NCBI GenBank assembly: GCA_947493535.1
Contig: CANLRK010000003.1
Span: 124,001-188,000 of the forward strand
Length of the DNA: 64,000 nucleotides
Origin: an uncultured Flavobacteriaceae bacterium
Lineage (GTDB): Bacteria; Bacteroidota; Bacteroidia; Flavobacteriales; Flavobacteriaceae
Direction: 5' to 3'
Shown here: one piece after another, positions 53,922 to 62,443 of the stretch
How the letters are laid out: every line of letters starts with the position of its first letter
How positions within the stretch are numbered: position 1 is the first letter of the stretch
Translations under genes and position numbers: made by a program
Notes under the pieces: model-generated
Seen by the model: the letters and a program-made list of their open reading frames with translations, nothing else
What the model was told of the DNA's origin: nothing
Database searches by the model: none

Positions 53922-55280
53922 TTAATTAAAATAAATACCATTAGGGACAATTCCAGTATTAATAGTTTGAATTGGAGTGTTATCCGTTAAATTAAAAATA
54001 GTCAGTGATCCGTTATTAATACTGTTGTCAATATCAAGAGTGTATAGTCTATCTTCATTAACAGAAATATCATTTGAAATAGTAGTAATAATAGGGGTAA
54101 CAGGTAGTGTGCTTTCTGTTTCGTCCAATGCATAAACAGCATCATTCAGGCTATAGTACAGTGTGCCATTACTATAAGTTAAATTGTTGGGGTGCTCGGT
54201 GGTGGCAAAATCAATAGTACTAAAAGTACCGTCAGCAATTGTATATAAAATCAATTTCCCTGATGTTTCCATACCACTAGTTGCAGGATTTCCTTCTGCT
54301 AAAATCCATAGGTTGTTAGCACTATCAATTACCATATCACTAAGCATATTTCCGGGTAGTGTTACTGTGCTCAAGCTATTATCTGCTGTATTGATAATAC
54401 TCAAGTTATTTACTGAACCACTATGAGCTATATAAATTTTTCCGTTTTTAGCAAGGATTTTTTCTGGTTTTTCATCAACTGCTATTGTTGTTTCAATAGT
54501 ATTGGTGCTTAAATCGATAACTGCAATAAAATCATCAGTAGAAATAGTTGTATCTCCCCAGTTTGTAACGTAGCCCTTAGTCCCAGAAGCAGCAAAATGA
54601 CGAGGAGTGTTAAGTGTTGTACTGATAGTAGATTCTTTTAAAAAAGAATTTCTATTTACAACTATTATTTGATTATCAATAGATGAAACCAGGTAAGCTT
54701 TTGTTCCGTTAAAACCAATAGATTGTAAGCCGCTTCCAATAATTTCAGTATTTACAGTATTGTAAATTTGTTGTTCAGTAACGGTAAAGTCATTATTTAC
54801 ATAGGTAATCGTACTTGTAGGGTTACCGTAATTACTTATTAAAACACTATTTTGAAAAGCATTACTTTCATCGTCAATAATAGTGATTGTTATTGTGTCA
54901 GAATCATCTATATATAGGTTTGAATTAGAAGCGCTAATAACTGTAAGAATAATATTCTCTTGGTCTTCAATGATGGTGTCATCAATTAAATCAATTGTTA
55001 ATGTTGCAGTAAGCTCGCCAGCAGGAATTGTAATATTTTGATTAGGAATGTTATAGTCTACAGCAACTTCTGAAGTTCCAGATAACTCAAAACTGATATT
55101 TATATCGTTAGCAAAGGTTTTAGCAATATGAAAGCTAATGGTTACAATTCCGTCAGCTTCATTAACAGTAGGTGTATCTGTATTAAGATAAAATGTATCT
55201 GGTTGGAAGTGCACGCCTTCATCATCTGTACATGAAAATAGTATAACGAAAAATAAAGATAGGTATAAAAGATGCTTCAT
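53922..55280 (-). CDS. Calx-beta / YncE-like propeller surface lipoprotein, probable B12-binding BtuG-like protein
   Basis: 452 residues. Lipobox in LFFVILFSC with acidic residues after the Cys, a surface-export pattern (CTDDEG). Residues ~25-140 are a Calx-beta domain (NTDTPTVNEADGIVTISFHIAKT, IIDDESNAF). Residues ~145-452 hold a YncE/DUF5074-type propeller (SNYGNPTSTITYVNNDF, PRHFAASGTKGYVTNWGD, FIAVIDLSTNTIETTIAVDEKPEKILAKNGKIYIAHSG). Bacteroides BtuG has such a propeller and binds B12 next to BtuB. Next to the B12-riboswitch receptor here, the same role is inferred; it has its own terminator and likely its own promoter. Confidence 0.82.
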   Translation of the reverse strand: MKHLLYLSLFFVILFSCTDDEGVHFQPDTFYLNTDTPTVNEADGIVTISFHIAKTFANDINISFELSGTSEVAVDYNIPNQNITIPAGELTATLTIDLIDDTIIEDQENIILTVISASNSNLYIDDSDTITITIIDDESNAFQNSVLISNYGNPTSTITYVNNDFTVTEQQIYNTVNTEIIGSGLQSIGFNGTKAYLVSSIDNQIIVVNRNSFLKESTISTTLNTPRHFAASGTKGYVTNWGDTTISTDDFIAVIDLSTNTIETTIAVDEKPEKILAKNGKIYIAHSGSVNNLSIINTADNSLSTVTLPGNMLSDMVIDSANNLWILAEGNPATSGMETSGKLILYTIADGTFSTIDFATTEHPNNLTYSNGTLYYSLNDAVYALDETESTLPVTPIITTISNDISVNEDRLYTLDIDNSINNGSLTIFNLTDNTPIQTINTGIVPNGIYFN

Positions 55281-55347
55281 TTAATATGTTTTTAGTGATA
55301 AATAACCACTTAAAGAAATGTAAATGTACGCTATTTTAAATAAAAAG

Positions 55348-55372
55348 AAAAGACTGCCATTTGCAGCCTTTT
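55348..55372 (-). terminator. Terminator after the BtuB-like receptor gene
   Basis: AAAAGACTGC and GCAGCCTTTT pair around CATTT with one mismatch; on the minus strand a T-rich run follows. It separates the receptor transcript from the BtuG-like gene. Confidence 0.7.
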
Positions 55373-55399
55373 TTAGTATAGGATAAAATAATAAAACAC

Positions 55400-57340
55400 T
55401 TAAAAATTTAATTTTAACCCTAATCTGTAATTTCTTCCTAAAGTAGAAGCGCCTTGTATTTCTGTATAATCTTCATCAAAAATATTTAACAGAGTCCCAA
55501 ATATTTCTAAGTTATTAGTAAGCTGATGGTTTGCAAAAAAGTTCACCAAATTGTAAGCGTCAACTGTGTCGCCTCCATAAATAAAACGATGGTCTACAAA
55601 TTGGTAGGCAAAGGATAAGTTTGTTTTTTGGTTATAGTTATAGGCAAGCATAGCATTAACCTTGTGTTTAGGAACATTTAAACTCAATGCATCTTCTTCA
55701 AATTGTGTAAAGGTGTAGTTAGCGTTTAACGTTAATGATTTATGAACTGTAACATTGGTTTCAAGTTCTACTCCTTGTGTTTTTACATTATCATCTACAT
55801 TGTAATAAACACCGCCAATCCACCAACCAGATACGCTATCGTAAATATTCAAAAAATCTATTTTATTTTGATCTTCTCTATGAAATACAACTGTACTAAA
55901 TCGATGTTTTTTGTTGTAGTTTAATTCAAAACCGGCTTCACCATTTAAACTTTCTTGAGCATCTAAATCCTTAAATCCGTAATCTGGTGAATATTGTTGG
56001 TAAATAGTAGGTGCAATAAAAGCAGTACTACCGGTAGCGAAAACCTTAGCTTTTAACTTTTCTGTAGCAGTAAAATTATAAGAAGGGTTTATGCTATATA
56101 CAAAATGACTACCAAAGTTGGTGTGATTTGTCATACGAACTCCAGCGTTTACCGTTAAACCAAAATTAGAAAAGTAGGTGAAATTAGCATAAGGATCAAC
56201 AAGGTTGATTTTAGTATTGTCTTTTTCATAATCAGAAACTAAAGTTGTACTCCCGAAAGTAGTGCTAGCCTGCGTTGCTTTTTGTTCTTGAAAATTTATT
56301 CCTATAACTGCCCAAAAGTTTTTATTGAATTTGTATTTGTTGTATAAATCTATAACAATAGAGTTACTAGCGTAGGTTCTTTTTGAACTATCATTTTTAT
56401 TGATTCTATCGGTTTTTGCAATAGATGAATTTAAAACAATACTTCCTTTATTGTATTGGTATGTAGAGGTAATACCATATTGAATATTTTCTGAGTTAGC
56501 TTCATTAAAGCCGTCAGGAGTACCAAAGGAATTATCGTATTGATTTTTAAAATGATTATAGTTCATGTAAGTCCCTAAGTTAAAAGTGTCAGAAAAATGA
56601 TACCCCAATCGGATATTTGCATTTTCTCTTTCAAAAGGATCGTCTTCAAAAACCAATGTGTTATTGGAAGGTCTTGCTGCTGACATGCCTTTTGTGTTTT
56701 CTGTAGAAGCGCCTAAAAAATACGTAAACTTATTAAGTGTACCATTAACGTTTGCGCCTAAGGTAGCGGTGTTTAATTTGTACTTATTGGTTATTACAGA
56801 ACGGTTACTTCCGGCACTCATAATAACATTGGTGTTAGCTTTTTTGTCAAGTGCTTTTTTAGTGGTAATGTTAATAACCCCAGTAGTTGCCCCAGTACCA
56901 TATAAGGTGCTTACACCTCCTTTAATGATTTCTATACTTTTTACGGTGTTGGCGTCTAAAGAACGTAAATCAAATTCACCATTAATGTTTGAAGGGTCAT
57001 TAACTTGAACACCATCAATGAGAATAACAACTTGAAAGTTATTACCTCCTCTTACTCGGTACCCTAAAACAGTACCTGCATTACTTTTCGCACCTGTCAC
57101 TTCAATACCAGAAATTGTATTAATGGTTTGTGCTAAACTTTGCCCTTTAACTTTAGCTAAATCTTCTTCTGAAATTTTGTAGATAACTTTCCCTGATTTT
57201 TCTCTGTTCAGTTTAAACTTTGTGTCTAATACTACTGTTTCTAGTTGTTCAACTGTAGCACTGTCTTGTTGTTTTTCTTGGGCATTTACAGTACATGCCA
57301 AGAAAGCCATACCTAAAAGGCTAAGCACTCTTTTGTTCAT
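55400..57340 (-). CDS. btuB: TonB-dependent outer-membrane receptor, BtuB-like (cobalamin)
   Basis: About 646 residues from MNKRVLSLLGMAFLACTVNAQEK; the ATG seven codons upstream is possible. Plug domain with GQSLAQTINTISGIEVTG, RVRGGNNFQVVILIDGVQVNDPSN and LYGTGATTGVINITTKKA; a 22-strand type barrel ending in ...RNYRLGLKLNF with terminal Phe. There is no N-terminal CarboxypepD_reg domain. A cobalamin riboswitch at 57424-57606 directly upstream supports B12 (or another corrinoid) as the substrate. Confidence 0.93.
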   Translation of the reverse strand: MNKRVLSLLGMAFLACTVNAQEKQQDSATVEQLETVVLDTKFKLNREKSGKVIYKISEEDLAKVKGQSLAQTINTISGIEVTGAKSNAGTVLGYRVRGGNNFQVVILIDGVQVNDPSNINGEFDLRSLDANTVKSIEIIKGGVSTLYGTGATTGVINITTKKALDKKANTNVIMSAGSNRSVITNKYKLNTATLGANVNGTLNKFTYFLGASTENTKGMSAARPSNNTLVFEDDPFERENANIRLGYHFSDTFNLGTYMNYNHFKNQYDNSFGTPDGFNEANSENIQYGITSTYQYNKGSIVLNSSIAKTDRINKNDSSKRTYASNSIVIDLYNKYKFNKNFWAVIGINFQEQKATQASTTFGSTTLVSDYEKDNTKINLVDPYANFTYFSNFGLTVNAGVRMTNHTNFGSHFVYSINPSYNFTATEKLKAKVFATGSTAFIAPTIYQQYSPDYGFKDLDAQESLNGEAGFELNYNKKHRFSTVVFHREDQNKIDFLNIYDSVSGWWIGGVYYNVDDNVKTQGVELETNVTVHKSLTLNANYTFTQFEEDALSLNVPKHKVNAMLAYNYNQKTNLSFAYQFVDHRFIYGGDTVDAYNLVNFFANHQLTNNLEIFGTLLNIFDEDYTEIQGASTLGRNYRLGLKLNF

Positions 57341-57423
57341 TGTCAATAAATTTAATTTCAATACTAATTTGAGTACAGTTACGTTTATGCTTCTATTCCC
57401 GGAAGTGTAAACATTGTACAGAA

Positions 57424-57606
57424 AATGGCAGGTCTCCTGACTTACTTGTTGTTACGTACCTTCCCGCCAATATTTTTTTGGCAGTGGTTTTTGAAAGCGT
57501 AACACATGGCATCAATAGCCAAAGCATACAGTTGCGGGTACAGTTTAGGACTTACACCTAATTCCCTTTAATTAATACTAAAGTGATTAGTATTAAAACC
57601 AAATTC
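57424..57606 (-). promoter_or_regulatory. Cobalamin (AdoCbl-type) riboswitch
   Basis: Read on the minus strand: AAAGGGAATTAGGTGTAAGTCC, CTGTACCCGCAACTGTA, a CCACTGCC B12-box region, then GGCGGGAAGGTACGTAACAACAAGTAAGTCAGGAGACCTGCC. Order and sequence match the Cbl riboswitch core. It starts about 265 bases and ends about 85 bases upstream of the receptor ATG and should repress it when B12 is plentiful. Confidence 0.95.
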
Positions 57607-57675
57607 GGCACGAATATACGTTGTTTTGTAGGTTTAAAGCAACACTTTTTTTAAATATGTTTTCAGAAACACTTT

Positions 57676-58299
57676 TTAAACATGTAACCCACATTCTCTA
57701 TTTTCTAAAACTTTAGTAGGGTCAAAATAGTTAAACTCATTGGGAAGTTGGTTTTCATTTAAGTAGTCATCTAATTGTTTATCTGACCAATGATAAAAAG
57801 GACTAACTTTTAGTACACCATCTTTTGAAAAACTAAAAATATCTAAATTGTCTCTATGGGAAGTTTGCCCTTTTCTTAGGTTTGTAAACCAAACATCCGG
57901 ATTATGTTCTTTCATGGCTCTTTGAAAAGGTTCTAATTTAACTTGCTGAGTAAAAATTTGATGTCTTGGGTCATCAATTTGAGGTATTCCTAAAACTACA
58001 TCACGATGTGCTGTAGTTTGTTGAGGTACATATAATTTTACATTTAGTGATAGCTTATTAATGAGTTCCTGTGCGTGTTTATAAGTGTTAGGAGTGTTAT
58101 AACCAGTATCACACCAAATTACAGTAATATCATTTAGTAAACGAGTTACAGCGTGTAGTATAGCTACTTCATAGGGCCTGAAATTAGTTGTCACAACAGG
58201 TTTAGTTGAAAAACTTAATACCCATGATATAACTTCAAAAGGTGGTTTATTTCTAAAATCATTATTATACTTTTCTAAAAGGTCTTTATTTATATTCAT
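57676..58299 (-). CDS. cysH: Phosphoadenosine phosphosulfate reductase (CysH type)
   Basis: 207 residues. VSWVLSFSTKPV-type PP-loop start, VIWCDTGYNTPNTYKHAQELI, VKLEPFQRAMKEHNPDVWFTNLRKGQTSHRDNLDIF, LKVSPFYHWSDKQLDDYL, and the C-terminal catalytic ECGLHV. It lacks the paired Cys motifs (CCxxRK) of [4Fe-4S] APS reductases, so it is the PAPS type using thioredoxin. Reduces activated sulfate to sulfite. Downstream of DUF2061 by 3 bases. Confidence 0.92.
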   Translation of the reverse strand: MNINKDLLEKYNNDFRNKPPFEVISWVLSFSTKPVVTTNFRPYEVAILHAVTRLLNDITVIWCDTGYNTPNTYKHAQELINKLSLNVKLYVPQQTTAHRDVVLGIPQIDDPRHQIFTQQVKLEPFQRAMKEHNPDVWFTNLRKGQTSHRDNLDIFSFSKDGVLKVSPFYHWSDKQLDDYLNENQLPNEFNYFDPTKVLENRECGLHV

Positions 58300-58302
58300 T
58301 GC

Positions 58303-58566
58303 TTATTGTTTTATTTTTCCCCATGTTATTTGATTCCACATACGCTCATGAAAGAAGTATAATACCATTTTTGAAATCAATTCAATTGCACCTATTGAAA
58401 AAGCTAAACTTAAGGTGCCTGTGATTAACCATGAAATAACTATAGTGTCAATTGTACCAATAGTTCGCCAACTAATAGTTTTTATTATACTGCGTTTAAG
58501 ATTTTCATTGTTTTTGTGTTGAACTTTTTTAGCAGAATTGTTAGTAAAAATGGAATCTAGTAACAT
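58303..58566 (-). CDS. DUF2061 small membrane protein
   Basis: 87 residues: ENLKRSIIKTISWRTIGTIDTIVISWLITGTLSLAFSIGAIELISKMVLYFFHERMWNQITWG, the full DUF2061 pattern with two transmembrane helices. Bacteroidota DUF2061 genes often lie beside sulfate-assimilation genes, as here. A role in sulfate uptake or signalling is only a guess. Confidence 0.9.
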   Translation of the reverse strand: MLLDSIFTNNSAKKVQHKNNENLKRSIIKTISWRTIGTIDTIVISWLITGTLSLAFSIGAIELISKMVLYFFHERMWNQITWGKIKQ

Positions 58567-58587
58567 AAATTATTTTAATACTATAAT

Positions 58588-58618
58588 CCTATCGGATTAA
58601 TAGGGTTTTGCAAATGTA
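58588..58618 (-). promoter_or_regulatory. -7 element and 17-bp palindrome at the start of the DUF2061-cysH operon
   Basis: TACATTTG (minus strand, 58611-58618) matches the -7 consensus. Just downstream, CCTAT-N7-ATAGG (58588-58604) spans the expected start site, a position for a repressor. The Rrf2-type gene 88 bases away is the obvious candidate regulator. Confidence 0.6.
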
Positions 58619-58691
58619 GAAATATTTTATGCTTAAAAAACACTTTTTGAGTTAAATTTTAAAAGAGTAGAAAATAGTATTAATTACAGTA

Positions 58692-59099
58692 CTAAGTGAT
58701 ATCTGATAAGGTGTTGTTTTTTAACACCTTAAGTGTGTTGTCACGCACTTGAATCATTAACTTGTGTACACTACAGGCTTTTTCATCTGGACAATCATCA
58801 CATTTTTCATAAAAATTTAAGCTTACACAAGGCAGCATGGCTATAGGTCCTTCAAGAGCTCTAATAACATCAGTCATTAAAATTTTAGAAGGATTTTCTA
58901 ATAAATAATATCCTCCATTTTTTCCTTTTTTTGATCCTAAAAAACCAGCCTTTCTTAAGGTAAGTAATATACTTTCTAAAAATTTATGTGAGATGTTTTC
59001 ACTCTTAGAAATTACGGCAATAGGTACAGGAATATTTTCCTTTTGTCTAGCTATAAACGCAAGCGCCTTTAATCCGTATTTGGTTTTTTTAGAAAGCAT
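58692..59099 (-). CDS. Rrf2-family transcriptional regulator
   Basis: 135 residues. Winged helix MLSKKTKYGLKALAFIARQKENIPVPIAVISKSENISHKFLESILLTLRKAGFLGSKKGKNGGYYL, then a Cys set CVSLNFYEKCDDCPDEKACSVH (IscR-like C-x8-C-x2-C-x5-C) that may bind an Fe-S cluster. In the family this can be IscR-, NsrR- or CymR-like. Adjacent cysH suggests control of sulfur assimilation. The gene points the same way as DUF2061-cysH and could be read through. Confidence 0.9.
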   Translation of the reverse strand: MLSKKTKYGLKALAFIARQKENIPVPIAVISKSENISHKFLESILLTLRKAGFLGSKKGKNGGYYLLENPSKILMTDVIRALEGPIAMLPCVSLNFYEKCDDCPDEKACSVHKLMIQVRDNTLKVLKNNTLSDIT

Positions 59100-59400
59100 A
59101 TTGCGAATATAAAAATTAAATTGTTAAGAAATACCTGAGTTAAGTCATAATATAAATTCTTATCCTATTTGATATTTTTCTAATCAATATAGGTACTTGT
59201 GATTAATTTGATTAGTATAAAGACAATAATTTAAAAAGCGAGGAGTAGCAGGGTTGGTAAATGTTATTTATTGGTGATTTTGATGTTTTTTTGGCGGGCA
59301 GAGTTTTTTTTTAGAATAAATTTAAGGAGATGGAGTAAAGCTTTTTTTCATAAAATAGAGGTACTTTTGAGGGGTATAAAAGGAATAAAAAGATAATTCT
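59100..59400. other. Intergenic region between rrf2 and the B12 ABC operon
   Basis: About 300 bases, divergent genes. I see a TACTTTTG (-7 like) at 59362-59369, 31 bases before the PP-loop gene, and a near match TATATTCG for the Rrf2 gene at its edge. There is no cobalamin riboswitch core, no tRNA and no ORF of note. Confidence 0.6.
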
Positions 59401-60129
59401 ATGTTGAATAAAGCGGTTTTTAATTGGAGTGGAGGGAAAGATAGCGCCTTAGCGTTGCACTATATACAGCAACAAAAAGAATTTGAAATTCGCACCTTAC
59501 TAACTTCAATTAATGATACTTATAATAGGATTTCTATGCATGGTGTACGTGCCGAGTTACTACATAATCAAGCAAGTGCTCTAGAAATACCACTTACTGA
59601 GTTGCGTTTACCAGAAAACCCAACAATGGAGGAGTACAATGTTTTGTTATCAGAATTAAATGCCGACTTAAAATTGCAAGGTATTACACATAGTATTTTT
59701 GGTGATATTTTTTTAGAAGATTTAAGGAAGTATCGTGAAGAACAATTGACTAAAGTTGGTATAAAGGCTCATTTTCCTTTATGGAAAAGAAATACAAAGG
59801 AGTTGATACATGAGTTTATTGATTTAGGTTTTAAAACAATTGTGGTATGTACTAAAGCTGAATTGTTAGGGAAAGATTTTGTTGGTGAAGTAATTACGAA
59901 AGATTTTTTAAAAGAACTACCTAAAAATGTAGACCCTTGTGGTGAAAATGGCGAGTTTCATACCTTTGTTTATGACGGGCCAATATTTAAGAAAGCTATA
60001 AGTTTTACAGTAGGCGATAAAATATATCGCACTTATGAGGCACCAAAGAAAAAAGAAGATGCTTGCTTTTCAACTACATCAACACTGAAAGAAATAGGGT
60101 TTCACTTTTGTGATTTAGTACCAAAATAA
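59401..60129 (+). CDS. PP-loop ATPase (Dph6/MJ0570-like adenine nucleotide alpha hydrolase)
   Basis: 242 residues. PP-loop NWSGGKDSALALHYI at residues 8-22, then LLTSINDTYNRISMHGVRAELLHNQASALEIPL, HSIFGDIFLEDLRKYREEQLTKVGIKAHFPLWKRNTKELIHEFIDLGFK, and DPCGENGEFHTFVYDGPIF, all typical of the diphthine-ammonia-ligase-like family. Bacteria have no diphthamide, so the substrate differs. It leads the B12 importer operon (9 bases to the binding protein), which suggests a corrinoid-related task such as amidation; that is inference. Confidence 0.87.
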   Translation: MLNKAVFNWSGGKDSALALHYIQQQKEFEIRTLLTSINDTYNRISMHGVRAELLHNQASALEIPLTELRLPENPTMEEYNVLLSELNADLKLQGITHSIFGDIFLEDLRKYREEQLTKVGIKAHFPLWKRNTKELIHEFIDLGFKTIVVCTKAELLGKDFVGEVITKDFLKELPKNVDPCGENGEFHTFVYDGPIFKKAISFTVGDKIYRTYEAPKKKEDACFSTTSTLKEIGFHFCDLVPK

Positions 60130-60138
60130 ATAAAAACA

Positions 60139-61275
60139 ATGTTTAAAAAAATAAGCATAATAGTATTAGTTGCTTTCATATTTGTAGCATGTAAAAAACA
60201 AAACCAGGTAGAAAATCACGAAATTCAACACGGTGTTGAATTTTCTACAACATACGCTACAGGGTTTAAAGTTGTTAATTATAATAGCTATACCACGATT
60301 CATATAAAATCACCTTGGCCAAATTCCGATAAAAGCTTCACTTATTTATTAGTTGATAAAGGCAAAAATGTACCTGAACATATAGCACATGATGCATTGA
60401 TTCATGTGCCTGTTGAAAAAGTAATAGTTACTTCTACCACACATATTCCAATATTAGAAGCTTTAAATGAATTGGATAAATTAGTGGGTTTTCCGAATAC
60501 AAATTTTATTTCATCAGAAAAGGCAAGAGATCGTATAGGAAAAGGTATAATAAAAGAACTTGGAGAAAATGAAGCTCTAAATACGGAGCTAGTATTAGAT
60601 TTAGAGCCAGATGTAGTAATTGGTTTTGCTATTAACGGAAATAATAAAACATTTAATACATTACAAAAATCAGGTATACCTGTGGTTTACGATGCAGCAT
60701 GGATAGAAAAACATGCCTTGGGAAGAGCAGAGTGGATTAAATTTTTTGGATGCTTATTTAAAAAAGAAGAAAAAGCCAACCAGGTATTTAATCAAATAGT
60801 AAGTAATTATGCAATAGCAAAAAATAGTGTTGCTGATATAGTTGATAAACCATCAGTATTGGCAGGATCGATGTTTAAAGATATTTGGCATGTGCCTTAC
60901 GGGAATTCTTGGGCAGCTCAATTTATAGCTGATGCTGGAGGAAATTACCTTTGGGGCAATACCTTAGGGTCAGGAAGCATAGCCTTAAATATTGAATCGG
61001 TACTAACCAAAGGGAAACAAGCTGATTTTTGGTTTACTTTAGGAAGTGCAACTACAAAACAAGAATTTAAGGAAGGTAATAAACATTACATACAATTTGA
61101 TGCTTTTATAAATAATAACGTATATATAGCAAACAAAAAAGGAGCAACAGGAGGATTATTTTTTTATGAGCTGGGACCTAATAGACCTGATTTAATTTTA
61201 AAAGATTTAATTAAAATTATGCACCCCGATAGGTTGCCTAACCATGAGTTGTTTTTTTATCAACAGTTACAATAG
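60139..61275 (+). CDS. ABC transporter substrate-binding lipoprotein, BtuF-like
   Basis: 378 residues. Lipobox VAFIFVAC (Cys ~19). Class III binding-protein features: ALNELDKLVGFPNTNFISS, VLDLEPDVVIGFAINGNN, and GSMFKDIWHVPYGNSWAAQFIADAGGNYLW, as in Bacteroidota BtuF/FecB-like proteins. Binds B12 or a siderophore-type ligand; the neighbouring genes and the riboswitch-controlled receptor 3 kb away favour corrinoid. Followed by a permease after 133 bases. Confidence 0.88.
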   Translation: MFKKISIIVLVAFIFVACKKQNQVENHEIQHGVEFSTTYATGFKVVNYNSYTTIHIKSPWPNSDKSFTYLLVDKGKNVPEHIAHDALIHVPVEKVIVTSTTHIPILEALNELDKLVGFPNTNFISSEKARDRIGKGIIKELGENEALNTELVLDLEPDVVIGFAINGNNKTFNTLQKSGIPVVYDAAWIEKHALGRAEWIKFFGCLFKKEEKANQVFNQIVSNYAIAKNSVADIVDKPSVLAGSMFKDIWHVPYGNSWAAQFIADAGGNYLWGNTLGSGSIALNIESVLTKGKQADFWFTLGSATTKQEFKEGNKHYIQFDAFINNNVYIANKKGATGGLFFYELGPNRPDLILKDLIKIMHPDRLPNHELFFYQQLQ

Positions 61276-61408
61276 CGATTATGTAGCATAGTTTTCAAAA
61301 AAAAGAAATTACTCGAAAACAAAACAGACATATATGAAAATTATTGTTTGACATGACAACTAGTTTTAATTTGTATTTTTACTCAAAAATTAAGCCTTAA
61401 ATATCAAT

Positions 61409-62440
61409 TTGGAAAACAAAAAATCATATTCATTAATACTTGTACTACTTATAGTTGTTACCTTATTTTTTGTGTTTTTAAACATTAGTTTAGGGTCTGT
61501 TCATATTCCTTTTTCAGAGGTGATAGGTGTGATGCTTGACACTACTGAAGTAAAACAATCTTGGGAATATATTATTTTAAATTATAGGTTGCCTAAAGCA
61601 ATTACAGCTGTAATTGTAGGATCAGGCTTAGGGATTTCTGGGCTGCTAATGCAAACATTATTTCGTAACCCTTTAGCTGGACCATATGTATTAGGCTTAA
61701 GTTCAGGGGCTAGCTTAGGTGTTGCAACTGTGGTGCTAGGAGCTTCCTTTTTTTCGGCTACTTTTGCTTCGTTATTAATAAGTCAATGGAGTTTGGTTAT
61801 TGCGGCTAGTATTGGTAGTTTTTTGGTACTACTAGCCGTAGTTATTGTAAGTTCTCGAGTTAAAGATACTATGGCTATATTGATAATTGGGTTAATGTTT
61901 GCTAGTGTTTCGGCAGCTATTGTAAGTGTATTATCATACTTTTCTTCCGCAGAACAATTACAACGATATATTTTTTGGAGCTTTGGTAGCCTAGGTAATT
62001 TAGCTTGGGAAGAGTTGTTTGTTTTAATATTGTTATTTGGTTTGGGGGTATTAGCTACTATTATATCTATTAAACCATTAAATGCCTTATTGTTGGGGGA
62101 CAACTATGCTAGTAGTTTGGGGGTAAACTTAAAAAAATCTCGATTTATAATTATACTAGCTACAAGTTTTTTTGCTGGAAGTATAACAGCATTTGCTGGG
62201 CCAATTGCTTTTATTGGTTTAGCTGTGCCGCACTTAACAAAATTATTATTTAACACCTCTAACCATAAAATTCTATTGCCCGCAGTAGCACTTTCTGGAG
62301 CAATATTGATGTTGTTTTGTGATAGTGTTTCTCAATTACCCATGAGTGAATATACCTTGCCAATTAATGCAGTAACGTCTTTAGTAGGAGCACCAGTGGT
62401 AATATGGTTGTTGGTACGTAAAAAGAAACTGTTTGTGTAA
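61409..62440 (+). CDS. FecCD-family ABC permease, BtuC-like
   Basis: 343 residues with about nine or ten transmembrane helices. YRLPKAITAVIVGSGLGISGLLMQTLFRNPLAGPYVLGLSSGASLG and FAGPIAFIGLAVPHLTK are the FecCD signature. The start is a TTG (ENKKSYSLILVLL); no ATG lies close enough. Ends 3 bases before the ATPase gene. Forms the membrane channel of the B12-type importer. Confidence 0.94.
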   Translation: MENKKSYSLILVLLIVVTLFFVFLNISLGSVHIPFSEVIGVMLDTTEVKQSWEYIILNYRLPKAITAVIVGSGLGISGLLMQTLFRNPLAGPYVLGLSSGASLGVATVVLGASFFSATFASLLISQWSLVIAASIGSFLVLLAVVIVSSRVKDTMAILIIGLMFASVSAAIVSVLSYFSSAEQLQRYIFWSFGSLGNLAWEELFVLILLFGLGVLATIISIKPLNALLLGDNYASSLGVNLKKSRFIIILATSFFAGSITAFAGPIAFIGLAVPHLTKLLFNTSNHKILLPAVALSGAILMLFCDSVSQLPMSEYTLPINAVTSLVGAPVVIWLLVRKKKLFV

Positions 62441-62443
62441 CTT

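Noticed and set aside
59100-59400. Second cobalamin riboswitch before the PP-loop/BtuFCD operon
   Set aside because: No CCCGCxACTGT, GCCACTG or AAGTCAGGAGACCTGCC-like core could be found.
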